From Hyaloscypha bicolor E (lineage: Eukaryota; Ascomycota; Leotiomycetes; Helotiales; Hyaloscyphaceae): 64,000 bases of DNA. Where the stretch lies: NCBI RefSeq assembly GCF_002865645.1, contig NW_020194562.1, positions 1,054,001 to 1,118,000 of the forward strand, read 5' to 3'. A model generated the notes under the pieces. That model was not told where the DNA came from. It searched no databases and saw only the letters and a program-made list of their open reading frames with translations. Both the position numbers and the translations under genes were made by a program. Each line of letters starts with the position of its first letter. Within the stretch, counting starts at the first letter, position 1. Shown piece by piece: positions 1 through 10,589 of the stretch.

Positions 1-2648
1 ATTCCTCCAATTTCCTGCTAGTGTTTTGCTGTTTGTCCAGTCCTAATGTTTCGCAGTGTTGCAACAGCTCTCCCTGTCGTCGTCCAAACCAAACCAACCA
101 AACCACGAGCGTCTATTTCAAAGAGCGAATCTTTCCTGCGACCCAATCTAAAGAGCGAAGTCGGGTCCTAGCCCAAGTGTAAGGAGCGTGTGCGAAAGAA
201 TGTAAATGGGCGCAAGCAAGCAAGTAAAGATAGCGAAACGAACAGTGGGCGAGGGGCGGTCGACGACGAGGTGAGATTGGAAGCAAGAGGGAGGAAAAGG
301 GAAATGCGCGGAGGATAAACGTCAAACAAGAGTACGCCGGTACCTGCCAAGTACCGCTCCTGTAAAACAGAAGGCAAATCTGGCCGTGCAGGGAGGCGGA
401 TAGGCAGAGTGATTGGCTGGGGCTGCGGCGGCAGATTGGGAGGGTGAAGGCATGATCCTGAGCGGCCAGGAATAACTGGGAATCAACTGGCTGGGTGACG
501 TGAGTGGTCCTGGGGCGTGGTGTTCTTGAGACAGCCGATTGCAAAAGGGGGATGGGGTGGCCGCTCACGCTCACCAGGGTTGAGGTCTGTGTAGGCGAAC
601 TTTTTCCATGTTCTCACGATGGCTGCATGGTTTCCCAAGTGGGCAGCCTGTCTCCTGCATGTGGTTTGCTCAGCTGGGAAGTCTGACAGCAGCAGCTTCC
701 CTTGAATCCGTCGTCTAGGTCGTAAGGCAACCTGTAAGCGCTCTGCATGCTGCCGTCTGGCCCCTAGTCTCTGGCCGCGATCGCAGTCCTTTCCCATGGT
801 CCTTCGTCTGGAGAGTTTGTGTTTGCATGCACAACACCAAGCGATCTGGAGAACGGGACCCCCAAGTCGTCAAGCTGAAACGGCGCTCCTGCCCCGCTGT
901 CGTCGTCCCAGCCAATTGCAGCATCGGCTGGGAGTTGGCACACCCCCACTTGCTCGAGGCGGTTAGATCGAAACTGCAGCCAGGGGCAATGATGCTGCCT
1001 TTCTCAGGGGCCATGACTACCTCGGCCAGGATGGATCAACCTCCAAGCCAATCTTTTTAAAACCAAGTGGCGGGTAAGTGGGGATGAACCTCGTGGAAGA
1101 AGCGCAAGAAACATCGGATGAGATGATCTGGGGTGCTTGCAGCCTCTCCTGCGAGAGAAGAGCAACAACTACGCCACATTGGGTACGGGGGTACTTCAGC
1201 CAAAATCCTTCGCCTTGGCTGTCCCCAGCAACGGCAAGAATAGAAATACCAACACCAACTCCCCCTCAGTCAGCTCCAGAATTGGAGGTGGAATTTCTAT
1301 TTTGCTTCTGCTGTCGTGCCGCATCCGTTATCCCGTTTGATACCCAAGTGGCTGTGCACCTCAATCTCTTTCCTCTGCAGATCCAGTTCCCTCTCCCGCG
1401 AGGCTCAAACCCTCGCTGTCTGACCACCGAGCCATTCTCGCCGGCCCCTTCCCCCCATCTATTTCGTTTCCTCGGACTTTCCTTACTTAATATGCATATA
1501 TTCTGCCTGTTCGCCACGCCAAGTGGATTTTGTTTGTGCATGTTTTTGTGCTTGCGTGTGTCCTTATTCGGGAGTTGTGAGCGAGATTTAGGAGAGTTCT
1601 AGAAAGGCTTGGCTTTCATTCAGTACAGTTGTTGCCTCGTGGGGAGCGCGGACTTACGTGGCCATGAGGGGATCGGCGGCTAAGCTTCTTTTCGTTTAGC
1701 TGTTAGAATGAAATTTGGAATGTTTCGCGGTGACAAGACTGGTACTTCTTTCATCTCCGAGTTGAGATAAAGATTGTTTCGAGATCTGAGATTTGAGATG
1801 AGATCACGTGAAACAGGGTTTGTTCCCGCCACAAGTTGATCTTCCGACTGAGAATTTAATCATGTGAAATCGAAACACGGAGGGAGTGACCGGCAAATTG
1901 TGGTTCACTTTCTCGAGTGAGAAGAACACGGTCCGATCCAACTTAAGATTTTGTTGCATTGTGCGTTGTTAGCAGCATGCCCACGCGGCCAATCTCTAGA
2001 TTCAACAACGAGAGAAATGGCACAGCAGGAGGCGAAGAACCGTAATTCCAACAGCTTTATTGACCCAGGATCTTGACAATGTTCGTTAGTTTCGATGCCC
2101 CTACAGGAATCGCATATGGCAGGTGATCTTCAATGCAGACTTCCCGTTTGTTTTCAATTTTCAGCAAACAAAGGCTTATGCCATGCTTGGAAGATGGTAA
2201 TTGAAATTGAATTGAAGCACTGTCCTCAATTTCGAAAGTGTACTGTGGTCAATCTCGTAGCCCTCTGATTCCACCGCAGCACCGCTTCTCAGTAGACCAG
2301 CTCATTTCATCAATTTACTTACCGGTTAGAAGCGGAATTGCAACGAGCCAAACCACAAAGTAATAGAGATTACAAGTACAGCTCAGCCCAGATTTGAAAA
2401 GGCACCATTTTATATTTAGTTATGTTGTGAAAAGATGCGAATTAATGCTACTCAGGCCATCCCACAACTCCGCCTCTTCCGAGCGCCCTCCCAACGCCAG
2501 TAATCCAATCCAATCCAACTCCACCCCCTTTCCCATTCGCCTTACCAAAACGCCACAACCAGTCAAAAGAACCCGTGCCCAAATATCTTCCCACCTCTCC
2601 ACCAACAAGGGAAATCCCTCGACGCCCCTAAATCAACCAACCCTCTCT
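1..2648. other. No supportable gene; possible promoter/UTR sequence
   Basis: I see no convincing coding sequence. Open frames on the two strands overlap, have no recognisable domain, and are low-complexity (Ser/Pro/Arg-rich translations of pyrimidine-rich DNA). Base composition is ordinary (not AT-rich), so this is not RIP-degraded. CT-rich tracts at about 1380-1600 would fit promoter or 5' leader sequence of a gene outside the window, but nothing proves it. Confidence 0.4.
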
Positions 2649-4495
2649 CTAAGGAAAGGGCAAGTTCGGAATCACCGCCACCTTTGCCCATGAGTTCGTA
2701 TATTGCCAATGCCACAAAACCCCCTGCATATCCTCCACCACCGCCTCAAGCGCCATCCCATAGCTGCCATGCACCAAACCCCACACATTCTTGATGTCAA
2801 TCCCGAACGTGAGGACGTGGTGCCATCTCCCCGGTCCTGCAAATCATCAGTCCTGATGCGCCAAACTCGAAAGAATGGGACATAAAGATAGGAGAAGGGA
2901 GAATTACTTACCGCCAGCCTTCGGAGGATTACTGGTTATGTCGGTGTTTACACGTTGCCAATGCTGCACCTGCCCATTCACCACCACCAGCAGTTGGAAT
3001 CCTCCCGGTGTGTTCTCGTCCTGTGTCCTCCAATAATCCTGCACCATAACGGGCGCCGTATCACCTATCCCAGACTCGAAGGTTTCGGTGGAGATCCACG
3101 TCTTATTAAGAGAGCAATGGCAAGAAGGGTTGTTGGAGCTGGCGCGGTAGAACATTTGCATCTTGCCAGAAGCGGGGACGGCTACTACGTAGAGATTCCC
3201 CGCCGAATTAGGGTCGTTGAGATCGAGATTCACGTTAGATTGTACGAGCGCGTGACCGGATTGCAGGATGGTTGCCGGATTGGTAGAGTATGCCGTTGTG
3301 GTGCCGTCTTCTGGTCCAGGGATCGGGGTTGACGTTTGTGGTGCCGAATTTGGTCCAGTTGTCGATTTGAGCTGTTCCGTAGCTACCCAAGGAAACTCAT
3401 CAGCAAGTGATCCTAAAAGAAAGAGGGGGGAAGAAGGGGGGAAGAAGGGGAGACGTACGCCAAGTTCCCATACCCATCGACCCGGAATCCAGGGCCCCAT
3501 GAGTTCCTGAAGATCCAAGCACCGGTGTTATCCGACGATGAGGATGCAATAACCCCCGTCAAGTCCCGAAGTGCTATCATACTTATACGGCCCCTTCGTC
3601 CAATCCCAACTAAAGAAGTCCCAATAAACAGTAAAGCGGGCAGCAATCGGACCCACCTGAACCAACCACTGTTTCTGATCCACAATCGTATTCAGGCTCT
3701 GATACTGCGGGATCCTCAGAGTGCGTCTACTGCGATCACCACATGGAAACCAAGGCTTATCATCCCCATAATACTTGTCGCATTGCTTGTCTGCAACGCC
3801 CCCGCCCGTGCTGGCTACCCAGTTTAAGGCGAAGTCAGGTCCGCCAGTTTGAGCGCACGATACCCCCATTTGGTCGTGGAAGTCGTCTTCGCTGTGTTTG
3901 GACCACATGCCGTGCTGGATGCGGACCATGGTTTCGATGAGCGCGGTGGCGGAGAAGACCCAGCAGGATTCGCAACCACCTTGATCCTGTTCCAACGTCA
4001 GTGGTTAAATCTAAGTGGAGATTCCAATGATGCTTACTTGAATAGAGGCCAAGTAGTTTTGGCCGCCAATGTTTCGCCAGTCTACGGAAAGTAGCAGAAA
4101 GCGCGCTTGGATGTCGCTTCGAGGAATGGTAAGATCAGTCGAGCTCTTGGGTACTGGGGTCTCTGTTCGGTAAGCGGGCGGTGGAGCGACAGGTGGGAGG
4201 TTTGAGATAATAACAGTGCTCCAATCCATGGACTCGAAGGTTTGCGTGACGATGAGAGGGACGGTGGTGCCCCCAAGGCCATGGCTGATGGTGAAGGAGT
4301 TTTGGGTGCTAGGCCGACGGTGGGAACAGGGAGGGGCGGTGCTAGAGGAGGGTGTTCTGCCGGCGATGTTGCCAGTGGTGGTGGTATTGGTGTCGGGATC
4401 GTGAATGGAATCAATGAGATGGAGGTGATGGGGCGGCTTGGGGTGATTATTGGGATTGGAGGGATGCTGATTATTAGGAGCGTAGGCTGGAGAGG
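2649..4495 (-). pseudogene. Decayed papain-like (C1A) cysteine peptidase with C-terminal propeller-like repeats
   Basis: Read on the minus strand, an exon ending VDWRNIGG..ASIQ joins across a 51-bp intron (3987-4037) to QGGCESCWVFSA, the catalytic-Cys motif of papain-family peptidases. Further on come the catalytic-Asn motif NSWG and GYGNLAY. The catalytic His position, normally GGH.ILIVGY, reads GGYCILIVG, so His is replaced by Tyr. Directly after it (about 3530) the frame shifts before DNTGAWIFRNSWG. A second shift lies near 3325. Two more introns follow (donor GTACGT near 3458; donor GTAAGT near 2916 with acceptor TTGCAG). The C-terminal ~150 residues contain repeats such as VNGQVQHWQRV and GVLWHWQY, resembling beta-propeller lectin-like repeats; the stop is at 2649. 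The N-terminus is not fixed: an acceptor with an upstream ACTAAC box lies near 4490. A missing active-site His plus two frameshifts argue for a pseudogene; assembly indels would explain the shifts but not the His change. Confidence 0.7.
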
Positions 4496-4559
4496 TTAGT
4501 CTGCACGCTCGGAGGGAATAAGAGGCTCGATGGCGGGGTAGGACTAACGATAAAGATTG

Positions 4560-5044
4560 CCTCGCTGAGAGCAGCGATGAGGGGTGTAGAAATACACCAG
4601 CTTGGAGAGAAACATTGTGCCGAGAGCACGCCCCAATGGGTGTGGGAAGTATTTGCAAGTGAAGAGGGAATCTTGAACCAGGAGCAATTGCAATAAGGAA
4701 ACAACGCTGTCTTCCCTCCATCTTGGGGGAAGAGCTTGGCATCTTTATACAACAACACATGGAGCTTTTGGTCTTCATCATATCTCCAAACGCTTATCCC
4801 TCAATTGGGCTATGTCAATAGCTCCGCAAGCCCACATCTCTCCCCATCTCAAAGAATGTTCGGTTTCACCCGCGAAGCACCAATGAGACTCTAAGTCCCG
4901 TATATCCTCATAAACGTGGAAAGGGGAGCTAGAGTTCTCGTGAGGCTGCACTTCTCTCCACTCCAACAGAGAGAGACATTTCCCCAGCCTCCTGGTTCTT
5001 CGAAAAGCCATAGGAATCCAAACCCGCATAATGGAAGAAGCCAC
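4560..5044 (-). pseudogene. Possible coding remnant upstream of the peptidase, unrecognised
   Basis: Two adjacent minus-strand reading frames look protein-like but are out of phase. One ends IAQLRDKRLEI at 4778. The other begins near WRYDEDQKLHVLLYKDAKL and runs to about 4555, where a GTTAGT donor starts a possible 63-bp intron containing ACTAAC. They could be one frameshifted gene or an N-terminal part of the neighbouring peptidase pseudogene. I recognise no family. Confidence 0.2.
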
Positions 5045-5862
5045 ATCTATTTTGAACTGACTGCCAGCCTGACAGGCTAAAGAGAAGCTATCCAGACCTT
5101 AACTCCGAAAGCAGAGCGAACAGCCTCGCAGGCCATGCTGAAGGATGAAGGACTCGCTGTGGCTCCTATGTTCGCCATTCAACAACAGGCAGTTTGTGGA
5201 AGGATCAGAGGGGAGGGGAATAGAGGCTCCCAGCTGCTTCGCCTCCTTGTGTCTCTAGCCTCGTGGATCGCATATCCAGTGAAGGATTGGGACGGGGTGT
5301 TTTCGCGATCACCTTTGTGGCCTCGCCCATTTCCGCGGGGGTTCGTGGAGAACAGGTCATTAACGCGCAAATCCTATGTCATGGACGGGCACTACCGCGT
5401 GGGACCACTTGGCTGGCTTGCTATCAGATGGGAGAAGAAGGTTTTTTGACGACGGTCGATGCTGTGCAGAATCGCCTATTTTTATTATTCGGGGAGGATC
5501 CTTGAGCCGCTCCCCGCCCATTTGCTGCAGTTGGTTAGCCAAAGGCGACTTTTCTTGTGAGAATGCTCTCTTGTGCTGTAAGCACTGAAATATCCATTAG
5601 ATATTGAATTAAAGTCCTTGTCGAGCTGGAACATTGCAATCAGGGCGAAGAACAATGCGTATTCCCGAATCAATGCACCAGAGCTGATCAGAACATTGTG
5701 GAAGTCATCGCATTGCATTGCCTTTTCTGTCTACCGTAAACGCCTGGGTATTTTCCTTCCATTCCATGCAGAATCATCAGTCGTCAATCATTATCCATGC
5801 CATGTGACGCCATGTCTAAAGCCATCCTCCAAATCAACGCCGTCCCATCATCCCACACGTAC
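5045..5862. other. Intergenic, no gene seen
   Basis: Short open frames exist on both strands (for example 5135-5449 on plus) but none has a recognisable motif, splice pattern or consistent coding character. The segment lies between the peptidase pseudogene and the 3' end of the Gtr1-type gene, so its right part probably holds that gene's 3' UTR and terminator. Confidence 0.4.
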
Positions 5863-7104
5863 TCAAGCCTCAACGGATCCAGAAGTTGCACCACGATCAG
5901 CACCCTTCTTTGCTGGAGAGTCGAGATCCTCGAACTTCTTTCTCGCAATATAGCAGTTCTCCATCGCAAGGTTGAACCGCTCCTCGCCTGGGGGCAGGCA
6001 GACCGAGAGGTAGGTATTGGTAGTGAATTTGACAATGAAGAGCGAGAAATTGGGGAGCTTCATCTCCAAAAGTGAAAATTGCTCGGCGCTCTTTGGGGTA
6101 CCGGTGTAGCGGCTGGTGGTCTGCTTAAAGTTTTTGATGATATTGCTGAAGCGCTCGAATCGGTCGGAGGTAGGATTCATAGCGCCAATTCTGCTGCACC
6201 AAGAGGAAACTACAAGGAAGGAAGAGCGCTCAAAGAGCAAGACCTCTTCCGCTTGAATAAGCTCGCCCAACTCGCCGAGATGATTCTCAATTTGGTCGAG
6301 GTTGGGGACGAGATCGTGAATGATTTCAGCCCAGGCCTTGTAGAGGGATTGGTCCCAAATAGACGTAGCAAACGGGATGGGAGCGAAGGCATCGGACTTG
6401 GATCGGATGAGAGCGACTCGTTCATTGTAGATATCTTCGCGTTGGGAAGGAACAACCAGATCCATCTTATGGACGAGTATGTAGACGCTCGAGGTGGGTG
6501 AGAATTGGCCGAGGGCAGCAATGATGGAGCGGTATGTAAGTAGATCGCGGTCGAAGTCTCTAGATTCGATGTCGAAGACATAGATGAGGACACCGACGTT
6601 GGAGAAGACATGTTGGCGTTGTTGGGAGAGGTAATTTTCCATGAAAGCATCTTGTCTGCAAGAAGTCAGCTTTGGTCTCGAGATTCGGATGACAAAGGGT
6701 ATAGCAGCAGAGGCTGAATAAAGCTTCGTAGTGCTCTCAGATAGCGCCAAATTGCGGAGGAGATATGTTGCAAGCCAGGTTGAGGCCTGCAAATAGCTTT
6801 TACGTCTGTTTGCGAGCAAGGCTGAAAGAGGGGTGTTTGTACGACAATTGACATAAGATATAGCAACTCACCCGCCACAGTCCCAGAGATTGAGGGTCAG
6901 ATTGCCCAAGAACTTGACAGAGCTGAGGTCGACATCAATCGTAGCTCCCAAGCGTCTGGTGTCCTTCGCAACATAATTGGAGAAGATAATGCTCCTCATG
7001 GAGCTCTTACCGGAGCCAGACTTGCCCATGAGCAGGACCTTCTTCTTTTTCTGCTTTCGAGGCTCAGAGGCGGGAGACGCAGTGGAGTCGTTCAGGTTGT
7101 CCAT
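5863..7104 (-). CDS. gtr1: Gtr1/RagA-type small GTPase
   Basis: This is the Rag-family GTPase that, as a Gtr1-Gtr2 heterodimer on the vacuole, relays amino-acid sufficiency to TORC1. Exon 1 (to 6872) holds the P-loop GKSGSGKSS followed by RRLGATID (switch Thr) and WDCGG. A 216-bp intron (6656-6871, GTGAGT..GCAG) splits the WDCGGQ motif, and exon 2 restores it exactly ([11 protein letters not shown]), then gives HKMDL (G4) and the C-terminal roadblock-type region to the stop at 5863. Starting at the ATG at 7104 (A at -3, G at +4) gives about 341 residues, near the usual family length. An in-frame ATG at 7224 would add 40 residues, and the frame is open further to a non-ATG codon at 7293. No damage is seen, so it is probably functional. 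The call is firm; only the start is uncertain. Confidence 0.9.
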
Positions 7105-7323
7105 GGTGTCGGGGTCGGTGTCGATGTATTCGATTGTACCGTCCGCTTTGGTTACTTGCCAGACATCGTTCCCAAGGCGGGAGCGATGAGATGCAGCTTT
7201 GACACTAACGTTGGCGGTCTGCATTGCGAGACGTTCATTGGTCGGGACTTGCCGAAGTCTTTCACGGCCTTTGAGCGGTTTTAAACGGCTCAAGCCGGCT
7301 TCTTTCGGCTAAGCGATGTCATA

Positions 7324-7331
7324 TCACGTGA
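7324..7331. promoter_or_regulatory. TCACGTGA E-box upstream of gtr1
   Basis: A perfect palindromic TCACGTGA lies 100-220 bp upstream of the two candidate gtr1 starts. CACGTG boxes bind bHLH factors (Cbf1-type in fungi). It lies outside the nearby transposable element, which carries its own CACGTG motifs, so it is likely a genuine promoter element, but this is inferred from position only. Confidence 0.35.
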
Positions 7332-7549
7332 CTGAAATCTACGACAGCCTTGCCCATTGTTTCCGGTTGTACACTGTGATTGTCCCAAACTGAAGTTGTA
7401 CAACCGCCATCACTGCATCAGAGATTGCTCCAGTATGACCGCATGCAATCTCCTCCAGTACATTAGAGATTATCTCAAGAACTGTTCACAAAATTTCCTC
7501 CCGTCCATCAGAGAGTGTTCCAGCACAACTTCGTTAAATATTTCCTGAT

Positions 7550-8005
7550 CAGTGTGTCAAAAAAGTAATCAAGGTATTCCGAATATTCATGAATATTCAT
7601 GATTAGCTTGAATAGAATATAATTACCGCAATGCTTAAATAATTTGATTAGATTAGAATATATAATCATGAATACTCATGAATACTTTGATTACTCTACA
7701 CGTGACTGTGGCACGTGATATACTAGCCTAATTAAGTAGAGGCCCCGCTCTAGTGTCGCCTTAGCGCCACCTCGCTGCCTAATTAGTAGGCGAAAGGCTT
7801 GCAAAGACGATGCTAGATAGGGAGCCATACCTAATTAGGTTAGTATATCACGTGCAATAGTCACGTGTAGAGTAATCAAAGTATTCATGAATATTCATGA
7901 TTACCTTAATTGGAATCTGATTAGAATATAATTAGTGGGTATTTTTGATGAATAGATTAGATTACTAGCCAGTATTCTAATCTAATCTATTCATTTGACA
8001 CACTG
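7550..8005. mobile_element. 456-bp non-autonomous hAT MITE
   Basis: The ends are CAGTGTGTCAAA and its exact reverse complement TTTGACACACTG. They are flanked by a perfect 8-bp direct repeat TTCCTGAT (7542-7549 and 8006-8013), the target duplication expected of hAT transposons. There is no coding capacity. Subterminal regions hold repeated GAATATTCATGA and TAGATTAGATTA-type motifs and four CACGTG-type sites arranged symmetrically. Both subterminal regions match those of the 3.5-kb hAT element at 58761-62253, so this is very likely a deletion derivative of that family. It is little affected by RIP. Confidence 0.9.
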
Positions 8006-8399
8006 TTCCTGATTGTTTCGATAGGTCTTGGTACATTACTCTTCCCACATCTCAGTACTCGGAACTGCATTGTCACGGCTTCATCCAATCTGCTTCTTGA
8101 CATTCGATTGTTCCAGCAAGGCGTGGAACATCTGGTTACTTCGGCATGACCTTGTACAATTTGCTTGTTCGAATCACCTTGTTCCAGCACCAAGCTGTCC
8201 AATTATCTACTTGCAGAACTTCAAGAACCTTCTTATCTACCCCTTTGCATACACATTGTCAAAGCTCTACTTGGAATATTGATCGTGCCTTCTGCAACCA
8301 ACTGTGTTGGATTTTCCATAGTATCCAACGACCAAGGATACAAGGGACAACCGCTACGGGATCATATCAACACATCTCCCTCCATTAGTTCCAACATAG

Positions 8400-8791
8400 T
8401 CTCACATTATGGTCACGGCTCAAAGCAAGGTGCCATCTGTCCATCCACCTTCGATAAATTCGACGAGCCAATCGACCATCATCCTGATACCCATTCGCTT
8501 CAATCAGTCGTGGCTGGTTGCCCACTTTGCACTTTACTATTCGACGGGTTCAGTCGTTTTGCCTTAAAAGGGCCGTCCGCCATCTTCGATGACTTGGTTT
8601 ACTTTCAGTATACGTGGAGAAAGATATCTCTGAGAAGACTTTTTTTTAGGAGTATAAATCCGAGAACAAGCGGACTGCTTGAAGAAGTGGGAGCAGGGTT
8701 ACACTGCGAGTTCTCGGCATCCCCATACAGTTCAATTCAAATTGGCGAGTCTGATGGCGTCGCCCCCATCCCTTCACTTCAGACGTGAGAA
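8400..8791 (+). pseudogene. Remnant of a HET-domain protein N-terminus
   Basis: The frame contains LQSVVAGCPLCTLLFDGFSR, which resembles the segment just before the HET domain in fungal heterokaryon-incompatibility-type proteins (a GCxxC motif after a 'Ser-Leu' block). It is followed by about 80 residues of compatible sequence and a stop at 8789. No HET domain proper follows, and there is no ATG near the start of the similarity. HET proteins act in non-self recognition and are a common, fast-turnover family. I regard this as a fragment; the family call is moderately secure, its boundaries are not. Confidence 0.45.
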
Positions 8792-9866
8792 AATCAGAAT
8801 TCAAGATGTTCTATTATGTCATTCGTGCGGCCGGTATGTTCTTGCAGTTCTTTTTGGTTCAAATGTTATCTCATGGATACACCCTCGCGGATAGTGGCCT
8901 CATGAGTTGGCAGATTGGTTGATAGGGGTGGGGAAGGAAGTGAGGGGGAAACATGGGTTGCGCTCTTTTTTCCTTTGAGCACCTCATTGCTTTAATGGTG
9001 GCAGAAAGTATATCTTCCCCAGAATCTTCTGAATGAATGAATAGCTCTAGATTCAGACACATCGTAAGCACAAAAACACGGGACGAATACCAACAGCGAA
9101 TTTTCTTGCAAGGTAGCAAAACAATGGCTCCAGCAATGCATCGGGATGCATCTAAAATGCAATTGGAGGAGAAAGCAAACCTGGCTACGTACGAGGCTGC
9201 TGGATGTCGGTCTGGCTGACAGACCTAGCGAGCAGCTCAACATCACGAGTCTTAAATCTCTCGACTATCCATGTAGCTTACTAGGATCACAATTGACTAT
9301 AACATTTTTGCGAAGATGTGCAGGCTTGATGTTCTGCTCTATTGTTTGTAATTGCAGATCAAGTCGAGATTCCCAAGCAGCTTTTTCACGGGCTTTTAAG
9401 TTAATTTTTGTTAAATTCCGAGAGAGAAGAACTTTTATAATTTAAGGGGGGGGGTTGGTAATCTTATTACTATTCTTTTAGCCCTTTAAGAAAACGCCAC
9501 AATTTAATAAATAATATTGGTTTAAACCCCATATATTTTACGTATACAATATTAGTCTTCTCAAATCCATACTTATGCCACCCCTAGTGCGGCCCAAGCC
9601 GCATGGCTTTGTCGAGTCTCCCCGCAGCTTGGCTCAAAAGTATAACCATGCGCGGTTTTCTAATTCATTCTCTGTTCGAACTCCAGTTGCGCAATTCAAT
9701 CGGATCATTCAACATTCAAAGTAGTATTTCCTTCGGATAGAGTGGCGAAGATTCAAACCTGACAAGATCGACGGCCGCCCTTCCCGTCCTGGTCGAGCGC
9801 AAGGCAGGTTGATTCGCTCCCCGCCTGAAAGCCTTGTCAACTGGTGGAGAAGTCTATGGTGCGGCC
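8792..9866. other. Intergenic, partly AT-rich
   Basis: No gene seen. Around 9400-9560 the sequence becomes AT-rich with a G-run (9445-9455) and looks like a short remnant of a repeat. Sequence 9560-9866 returns to normal composition and is probably the promoter of the gene starting at 9867. Confidence 0.4.
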
Positions 9867-10589
9867 ATGGCGTCACCCAAGCAGAACGCCTTCATCACGC
9901 CGTGTATGGAAAGAGCGGAGGCTCCTTCGATCTCATTTCCTCGTCACAGTTATCGAAAGGATGCCTACGGGTCTTCAGCATACTGCTTCATCTGGACCGA
10001 AGAGGACTCGTGCATCGATTCCAAAGGAACGGTATCGAGGACTCGCGCCTCCCAAGCCAATCTCGAAGAACTCTATACCAGTATAAAAGCAATGGGGTTG
10101 GAGGGTGCAGACGCAAAGAACCTGGCCCAACAGTTTCATGAGAAGCAGTGGGAGTTCTGCCCCATCGACCTGTACATCGACATGAGTGTCCTAAGGTCAC
10201 GATCCACCAAATCATCCACCAGTGTTACGCTGACTGTTTTCGACTTCACCCAGCCGACCCTAAAATGCGAGCTACCTCTGACACTCGTGGCTTTCCAAGC
10301 AACCAAAGAATCAAAGAAGAGCTCCCATCTCTCGATACGGTCAGTGTTACTCAAAATATAAATATTACAAGACTTAACCTTCCTCCAGCACACAAACGAA
10401 ATTCAAGAGACGATGACTAAGATAACCAACCTCGAAGAGCACCTCCGAGAAATGCAAATCCACTCCTTACCGTCTAGTTCGGACAAGGCTGCAAGCCAGC
10501 GAGAACGATTGCAAGAGGAGAAGGAGAGCATCAAACTATGGCTTGCCATCTGTGCTAAGGCCTCCAAGCACCTCCGAGACTTTCACTAA
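9867..10589 (+). CDS. Hypothetical protein with C-terminal coiled coil
   Basis: Start chosen at the ATG at 9867 in a good context (GCCATGG); the frame is open upstream but only from a non-ATG codon. Exon 1 (9867-10343) encodes 159 residues with no recognised domain. A 45-bp intron (10344-10388, donor GTGTTA, a CTTAAC branch-like box, acceptor CCAG) keeps the frame and joins a second exon of 67 codons. That exon is rich in Glu/Lys/Gln and contains NLEEHLREMQ and QRERLQEEKE, a probable coiled coil. The predicted length is 225 residues. An alternative donor GTCAGT at 10340 would give a different, quickly terminated end. No family recognised; similar small proteins in fungi are often lineage-specific. 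Neighbouring genes give no functional hint. Confidence 0.45.

Noticed and set aside
113..574. 153-codon minus-strand open frame
   Set aside because: Ser/Arg/Leu-rich translation of low-complexity DNA without domain or splice support.
1078..1602. 174-codon plus-strand open frame
   Set aside because: No recognisable motif, low-complexity Pro/Phe/Leu composition from pyrimidine-rich DNA, and competing open frames on both strands.
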